Source of the DNA: Candidatus Uhrbacteria bacterium
Lineage (GTDB): Bacteria > Patescibacteria > ABY1 > SG8-24 > GWF2-40-263
Reading direction: 5' to 3'
Length of the DNA: 10,374 nt
Assembly: GCA_016205975.1 (NCBI GenBank)
Contig: JACQSK010000011.1
Location: 1-10,374 of the forward strand
How positions within the stretch are numbered: the stretch's first letter is position 1; each line of letters starts with the position of its first letter. A program made the translations under genes and the position numbers. Of the stretch, positions 7,301 to 10,374 are shown one piece after another. The notes beneath the pieces were generated by a model that searched no databases, had not been told where the DNA came from, and saw nothing but the letters and a program-made list of their open reading frames with translations.

Positions 7301-10300
7301 GAGTGCGTGGGCTACACCACCTACAAGCAAGAGGCAACCGAATACGAGTCGGAAGAGTTCCCGCTGTATTTTATCGCGGACCGCGCGAGCGCCTGCTCGT
7401 CCCAGTACGTGGGCTGCGATTCCTACACGAACTTGGACTCCGTAGAGGAGGGCGGCGAGGAAGTCGAATCCTACTCATCGTTGCGGTTTTGTTTGAGCGA
7501 GGACATCGCCGACGCGAGCAGCGCGCGCAAAACACCGGCGACTTTCTTCACCTGGGAAGGCTCGGACAACGAAGGGTACCAGTTGCAGACATGGGTCCTG
7601 CTTGAGTCCAACACGACCGCCAGCTCTGGGTCGTTTACAACCTCTGGGGGGTCGGAGAGCTCGCCTGGGCTTGCGCCTTGTACGCACGTGACCATGCTTG
7701 CGGAGGATGAAGTCGCGTGTAACGACTCCAACTTCCTCATGAATCGCGACGTTTGGAGCAACGACGCGTGCGACGAGCACGACGACATTTTTGAAAATCC
7801 CGACTGCCGCGAGTTTTTCGACAATGCAGGCAACATCCACTACCGAGAATACTCGGACACAATTTCGATTTCTGATGCGTGCGCGCCCTACCGCAAGGAT
7901 GACTCTACCGAGACGGACTGTGAGGACTCGGGCGGCTTCTGGACCGACCAAGGGTTCTGCCGCTACTACGCGCTTTCGAGCGAGAGTACAGAGTGTCCGG
8001 CCGCGCAAAGCGGTTGCCGCGAGTACACGGGCGGCGCCGGACGCAACGCTACGACGGTGTTGTCCGAGACGTTTGAAGACGGGACGTACGAGGACTTTGT
8101 GATGTTCGAGTCCGGCCGCGCTTCCGCAACGCTTTCGGTCAGCAACGAGTCCGTTGCCACCGACGGCCACTCGCTGTACCTGACGGCCGCGGGCGGCTTG
8201 GCCGGCTTTGAGACGATCCAGATTTATCTGGACAGTACAAGCATGACCGAGACCTACGACGAAGACACCTCGACAACTTGTACGGATAACGGCGGCACGG
8301 TAGGTGACACGGGCTGTGAGGTGGAAAACGATGTGGACGGCGACGGCTCTGCGGATGAGGCGTGTTCGATTGAGAACGGTGAGGAGTCCTGCGGTACGCT
8401 GACGGGTAGCGTGGTGGCGGGTAAGACGTTCGTCCTCACCTTCTGGGCCAAGGGGTCGGGGGATGTGTATGTGACGATGAATGAGGAAGGCGGAGCAGGG
8501 GACAGCCATGATCTGTCGAGCCCCGAGACGACGATTACGAGCTTCTCGGATCTGACACCTGTCGAGCTCACGGGAGCCTGGCAGCTGTACAGCTTGGGGC
8601 CACTGGACACCAGCGGCTATGATGAGTTCGATGAGAATGCCGTCTTGCGTTTTGCCGTGGAAGCAGGCGCGGAGGCGTACGTGGACAATATCATTTTGAA
8701 ACAGGTCGAGGAGAACATCACGCTCATCAAAGACTCGTGGGTCGTGCCATCCACCTGCGACGCGACTCCCGACGGCGTGGAGTCCGATCAATACTATCTG
8801 GGCTGCGAGGCCTACTCAGATCAAAACGGCAACGATGTGGACCTCTATCAGTTTACGAGCATCTGTTCAGAGGAAGTCGTGGGCTGTGAAGGGTTTTATC
8901 ACACAGCCAATTCCGACTCGGAATACACCCAGGTTTACAACGCCCGATGCGTCTACTCCTCAGACACCGACCTCACGGATCTCGAGCTCGCGGGATCGAA
9001 CACCGACTGCGAGATTGACGAGACGACCTACTGCACCATCAGCGCGGGAACAGGCTACTGCACGTTTGATGCGGAAGAAGCGCTCCCGGAGCCACTACCG
9101 TTTGAGGGAAGCGGCACGTCCTATTTCGGCATTGTCTTCGGCCCCGAGACCGTGATCGTGCCCGCGGACGCGCCCGTGTATCTGGTGGCGGATGAATCGT
9201 ATGCGTGCGGCGAGGCGACTATGGGCTGCCAAGAGGTCGGCGAGCCGACGTATAACCAAGACCAGTCGCAGGTGGAGAGCTTCGAGTCCGTGTACTACCT
9301 GAACCTCCCCGAGGACTACGGCACGCTCCTGTGCGACAACGAGGCGCTGTTCTGTGAGGAGTGGACCTCCACGCAAGACGGAAACTTTTATTTCAAGGAT
9401 CCTTTGGACAAGACCTGCGAGTTTAAGGAGTCCGTCACCATCGACAATCAACAGTATCAGGGCTGGTTTCGGTCAGGCACGATCGAACCGTGCGACTGGA
9501 CAGACACGGACGAAGACGGCGCGTTTGATCCCGATGAGGACGACTCCTACCTGATCGCGGGCGCGGAGTTCGGCGTGTGGACCAATGGGGACGATGCGTA
9601 CGACAATTGGGTGGGAGCCTGCTCGGACGCCTATGACCTATGCACCGAGTTTATCGACGTGGCTGATACGGGCGGAGGACTCAACGCAAACGGCGCGTCG
9701 TACTACTTCACCGACGACGACCTCATGAGCGAGGACACGCTTACCGACAACCAACGCTGCAACGGACAAGTGAGCCAGAAGTTTGGCTGCGCCTTGTTCA
9801 ACAACACCACCGACTCGGAGCTTTCCTACAACGCGAGCGCCAGCTATGTCGTCTCCACGCACGCAGACGTATTCTTCGGCGAGCCGCAGAACTCTCTGCA
9901 GGATCCGATCAATTGCGAGGCGGACGAAGGCGGCGAGTTTACGATCTCCGAGGCGGACGCGGACAGGCTGGGGGTGAGCGAGTCGGTCAACCTGTGTTCG
10001 CGCCGGTGCGTCTATGAGCTCGACCGAGGCGACGCCATCGAGACGGGATCCGAACAGGCTATCGCGAGCTCGGTTGGGAACGATTATTTTGAGCGTTCGT
10101 GTCTTGTGGATGACGACTGTCCGGTTTTGACCAGCACGCTGGGGGAGACCGTCACGGGCGAGTGCTCGACGGTTGCTTCCCGTCTGGTGACGCTGGGAGT
10201 CACCCGCGGCACCTATACCCTTGGCAACGATTCCAACGAAGTGCTCAAAGTGAACCGCGACCGTTCCTGCTCGGCATGGCTGGCGTGCCAGAGCGACCAC

Positions 10301-10374
10301 CCAAGCTGGAATACGACGACCAACACGTACGACACCATCTGCGATACGGTCAGTCTGTGCACGGAAGGGTCCAA
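4370..10374 (+). CDS. Giant cysteine-rich exported protein, 3' end outside window
   Basis: One frame stays open from ATG 4370 to the window edge (2001 codons), so the protein exceeds 2000 residues. It starts three bases after the membrane protein stop. Residues 1-38 form a signal peptide: basic start (KR at 9-10), hydrophobic core 11-33, and ARA|Q cleavage site after residue 38. Residues 40 to about 390 are Cys-poor and probably helical, with a hydrophobic stretch near 308-337 and a lone Cys pair at 166 and 192. A block with LRKARVIPIGWE (469-480) follows. From about 440 onward the protein is rich in Cys, Asp, Glu, Ser, Thr and Tyr. I counted about 73 Cys in the part shown, nearly all beyond residue 390. 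Ten C-x6-C pairs, two jelly-roll-like modules (about 744-909 and 1228-1445) and two DxDxDG loops (1321-1330, 1712-1723) are embedded. No catalytic motif is recognised. Similar blocks are, from memory, present in unannotated Patescibacteria proteins. A surface or secreted role, possibly adhesion, is inferred. Confidence 0.9.
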   Translation, partial: MTHASHQTKRLIGAGLAAVFVLGLAGAGLFISFQDARAQDNAPQAAAEVLAGAAESACPTSGPVPATCPPRGIRLALKTVGEKIASPTFRIAVIQALMNLSRFVLDRLAYEAAVAIASGGPGEESLFYNKTPADAFGQLGLEAAGEAVYLLSSLSSEALGVQFNLCAPEDPLISLALAIGIKQRYQPTAPRCDILKVGKAWGSFFTNAYQTIADPEARQQKILSTFAESLRPGKNELSATLRVHIAVDGKIREQKLLELMGITKSDYKPVTDFITGDVKTPGSTLQKDFQDKLAKAENKDDVKVGDLVSAGDLIGGLALTTASTFTNTLLSTLFSRIYTGLFDTAFETDPFDLESTAGGGKAAAQERFASIITTNPIAAQEYNALSDFVVCPAQGVTNRGLYNCVMDVNFLAAVSRGTSGSAAAMTVQEAIDEGLLDGDFPFINPEDAASNQDPFCYTYGYCYGNLVKLRKARVIPIGWEMAAQRSDVSNPATLQEVIDGFDDCTQEGTVGPANASNDTSRWCHLIDPNWVLKYPDTQCRAAASGEIRISNLTAGRASYCVDAPSCIGEDNDGECTDGYGYCVQEENVWRFRGDECPEQYATCLSFQNTDSGGTGDYLVSTVDYSVCNADNAGCQWVRTQKRYEDAGTSDDDSDDSYEWLPGGETYTTASREADWKYQDATGATQAPADYSYTSESGVAYSYSTYAYEDRFYLTNNVEECSEADAGCSRLYAFEDDLALNHVQNPSFEDDEDDDDFPDAWLNASASASAQTIKENDALYGSASFLTDVSVIEQYIPLSANEFYTLSFSARADDTSATDTEVSLSLFDVYGEDVSVAGTSYGGNCAQSTSSYTLTLDPGSSFTEGEWTRFDCTFTTPADTAQALLSIDSDALLLDAVQLELGEDATDFTNGYSATPAQVFYQVAPAYLGCSGSATDPEACGDYAQTCSAQDVGCNLYAPEDGDPNIPAIISELDECPDECVGYTTYKQEATEYESEEFPLYFIADRASACSSQYVGCDSYTNLDSVEEGGEEVESYSSLRFCLSEDIADASSARKTPATFFTWEGSDNEGYQLQTWVLLESNTTASSGSFTTSGGSESSPGLAPCTHVTMLAEDEVACNDSNFLMNRDVWSNDACDEHDDIFENPDCREFFDNAGNIHYREYSDTISISDACAPYRKDDSTETDCEDSGGFWTDQGFCRYYALSSESTECPAAQSGCREYTGGAGRNATTVLSETFEDGTYEDFVMFESGRASATLSVSNESVATDGHSLYLTAAGGLAGFETIQIYLDSTSMTETYDEDTSTTCTDNGGTVGDTGCEVENDVDGDGSADEACSIENGEESCGTLTGSVVAGKTFVLTFWAKGSGDVYVTMNEEGGAGDSHDLSSPETTITSFSDLTPVELTGAWQLYSLGPLDTSGYDEFDENAVLRFAVEAGAEAYVDNIILKQVEENITLIKDSWVVPSTCDATPDGVESDQYYLGCEAYSDQNGNDVDLYQFTSICSEEVVGCEGFYHTANSDSEYTQVYNARCVYSSDTDLTDLELAGSNTDCEIDETTYCTISAGTGYCTFDAEEALPEPLPFEGSGTSYFGIVFGPETVIVPADAPVYLVADESYACGEATMGCQEVGEPTYNQDQSQVESFESVYYLNLPEDYGTLLCDNEALFCEEWTSTQDGNFYFKDPLDKTCEFKESVTIDNQQYQGWFRSGTIEPCDWTDTDEDGAFDPDEDDSYLIAGAEFGVWTNGDDAYDNWVGACSDAYDLCTEFIDVADTGGGLNANGASYYFTDDDLMSEDTLTDNQRCNGQVSQKFGCALFNNTTDSELSYNASASYVVSTHADVFFGEPQNSLQDPINCEADEGGEFTISEADADRLGVSESVNLCSRRCVYELDRGDAIETGSEQAIASSVGNDYFERSCLVDDDCPVLTSTLGETVTGECSTVASRLVTLGVTRGTYTLGNDSNEVLKVNRDRSCSAWLACQSDHPSWNTTTNTYDTICDTVSLCTEGS
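6599..7096 (+). other. First jelly-roll/carbohydrate-binding-like module of the giant protein (residues about 744-909)
   Basis: The module opens with NPSFEDDEDDDDFPDAW and contains a Q-x-I segment (EQYIPLSANEFYTLSFSAR), then WTRFDCTFTTP, and closes with LLLDAVQLELGEDATDF. The order NxSFE, PxxW, YTLSFxAR, W-x2-F-x2-T-F, DxVQLE is the usual signature of CBM4/9-type beta-sandwich modules that bind glycans. The match is by eye and ligand residues cannot be assigned. The acidic run near its start (EDDEDDDD) is an unusual insertion. Confidence 0.6.
8051..8704 (+). other. Second jelly-roll-like module with an inserted calcium-type loop (residues about 1228-1445)
   Basis: This module begins with SETFEDGTYEDFVMF and has SVATDGHSLYLTA, GKTFVLTFWAKGSG, WQLYSLGPLD and ends in AYVDNIILKQ. 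That is the same order of elements as the first module (FE..., S-x-SLYL, Y/FxLTFWAK, W-x-LY, VDNIxL). Between the first and second halves is an insertion of about 50 residues carrying four Cys and the Asp loop DVDGDGSADE (1321-1330). A beta-sandwich with a calcium-loop insertion is the simplest reading, inferred from motifs only. Confidence 0.55.
9491..9538 (+). other. Calcium-loop-like motif in the giant protein (residues 1712-1723)
   Basis: DTDEDGAFDPDE reproduces the DxDxDGxxDxxE spacing of the loops in the upstream membrane protein (DTDGDGLVDYDE there). It lies in a Cys-rich stretch after a WFRSGTIEPCDW segment. Calcium binding is inferred from the Asp pattern. Confidence 0.55.

Larger units (their letters stand above)
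6155..9655 (+). repeat. Protein-level repeat: ten C-x6-C pairs, consensus C-x5-G-C-x2-aromatic
   Basis: Within the giant protein, Cys pairs with exactly six intervening residues occur at 596/603, 627/634, 720/727, 946/953, 1009/1016, 1209/1216, 1499/1506, 1613/1620, 1655/1662 and 1751/1758. In seven of them Gly precedes the second Cys (for example CSAQDVGCNLY, CSSQYVGCDSY, CSEEVVGCEGF). In eight an aromatic residue sits two or three residues after it (CxxY/F/W). A variant with nine intervening residues is at 1797/1807 (ending FGCALF). Spacing between pairs varies from a few tens to almost 300 residues because other modules are inserted, and the DNA itself is not repeated. The pattern suggests a small disulfide-closed knot reused along the chain. 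Confidence 0.8.

Noticed and set aside
5999..7330. 443-codon open frame on the - strand
   Set aside because: It lies wholly opposite the giant protein. Its translation is rich in Arg, Val and Gly with no recognisable motif, as expected from GC-biased codon use on the other strand. The + strand frame has signal peptide, modules and ordered Cys pairs.
6975..7605. Overlapping + strand frames of 150-156 codons
   Set aside because: They are alternative frames inside the giant gene. Their translations are Arg/Pro/Thr-rich and carry no motif.
7475..8791. 438-codon open frame on the - strand
   Set aside because: Same situation: a shadow of the giant gene, with Arg/Val/His-rich low-information sequence and no credible start context.
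6155..9655. Tandem DNA repeat or CRISPR-like array in the Cys-rich region
   Set aside because: The repetition is only at protein level (Cys spacing). The DNA copies are diverged and irregularly spaced, and no identical direct repeats were seen.
1..10374. tRNA, rRNA, insertion sequence or riboswitch
   Set aside because: No tRNA-like cloverleaf, transposase motif, terminal inverted repeats or long non-coding gap was found. All gaps between genes are under about 35 bases.

Overview
The window is almost wholly coding on the + strand and reads like a chromosomal segment of a Candidate Phyla Radiation bacterium (Patescibacteria, most plausibly a relatively GC-rich Parcubacteria/Uhrbacteria/Magasanikbacteria-type lineage). 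That placement is an inference. It rests on a compact run of housekeeping genes next to a single-pass membrane protein with DxDxDG calcium loops, followed by a giant cysteine-rich exported protein whose sequence blocks resemble, from memory, uncharacterised Patescibacteria proteins. No database search was possible. TGA is used as a normal stop, so the code is standard and not the Gly-TGA code of Gracilibacteria/Absconditabacteria.

Left part (1-3631): the last 53 codons of an unrecognised gene; prfB (peptide chain release factor 2), whose true start lies upstream of an in-frame TGA and which needs the classical +1 programmed frameshift at CTT-TGA-C; an extended-SDR nucleotide-sugar epimerase; tsaC/Sua5 (threonylcarbamoyl-AMP synthase), overlapping the epimerase by ATGA; and rsmA/ksgA (16S rRNA dimethyladenosine transferase) behind a strong Shine-Dalgarno. 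These genes have gaps of 5-18 bases or overlap, so they look like one operon devoted mostly to translation termination, tRNA modification and ribosome maturation, with one sugar-nucleotide gene.

Boundary (3627-3657): a short hairpin that includes the rsmA stop codon and is followed by a T-rich run, then an extended -10-like TGTTATACT a few bases before the next start. This probably separates the housekeeping operon from a cell-envelope operon.

Right part (3662-10374): a 234-residue membrane-anchored protein with two calcium-loop motifs. Three bases later comes a giant ORF (at least 2001 codons, still open at the window edge) with a signal peptide and AxA-type cleavage site, a helical N-terminal region, and a long extracellular part. 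The extracellular part has about 70 cysteines by hand count, ten exact C-x6-C pairs usually followed by an aromatic residue, two jelly-roll/carbohydrate-binding-like modules and two internal DxDxDG loops. This giant protein and its membrane partner are the uncharacterised system worth attention: probably a disulfide- and calcium-stabilised surface or secreted structure, perhaps for adhesion to a host cell. The long open frames on the opposite strand beneath it are codon-bias shadows.
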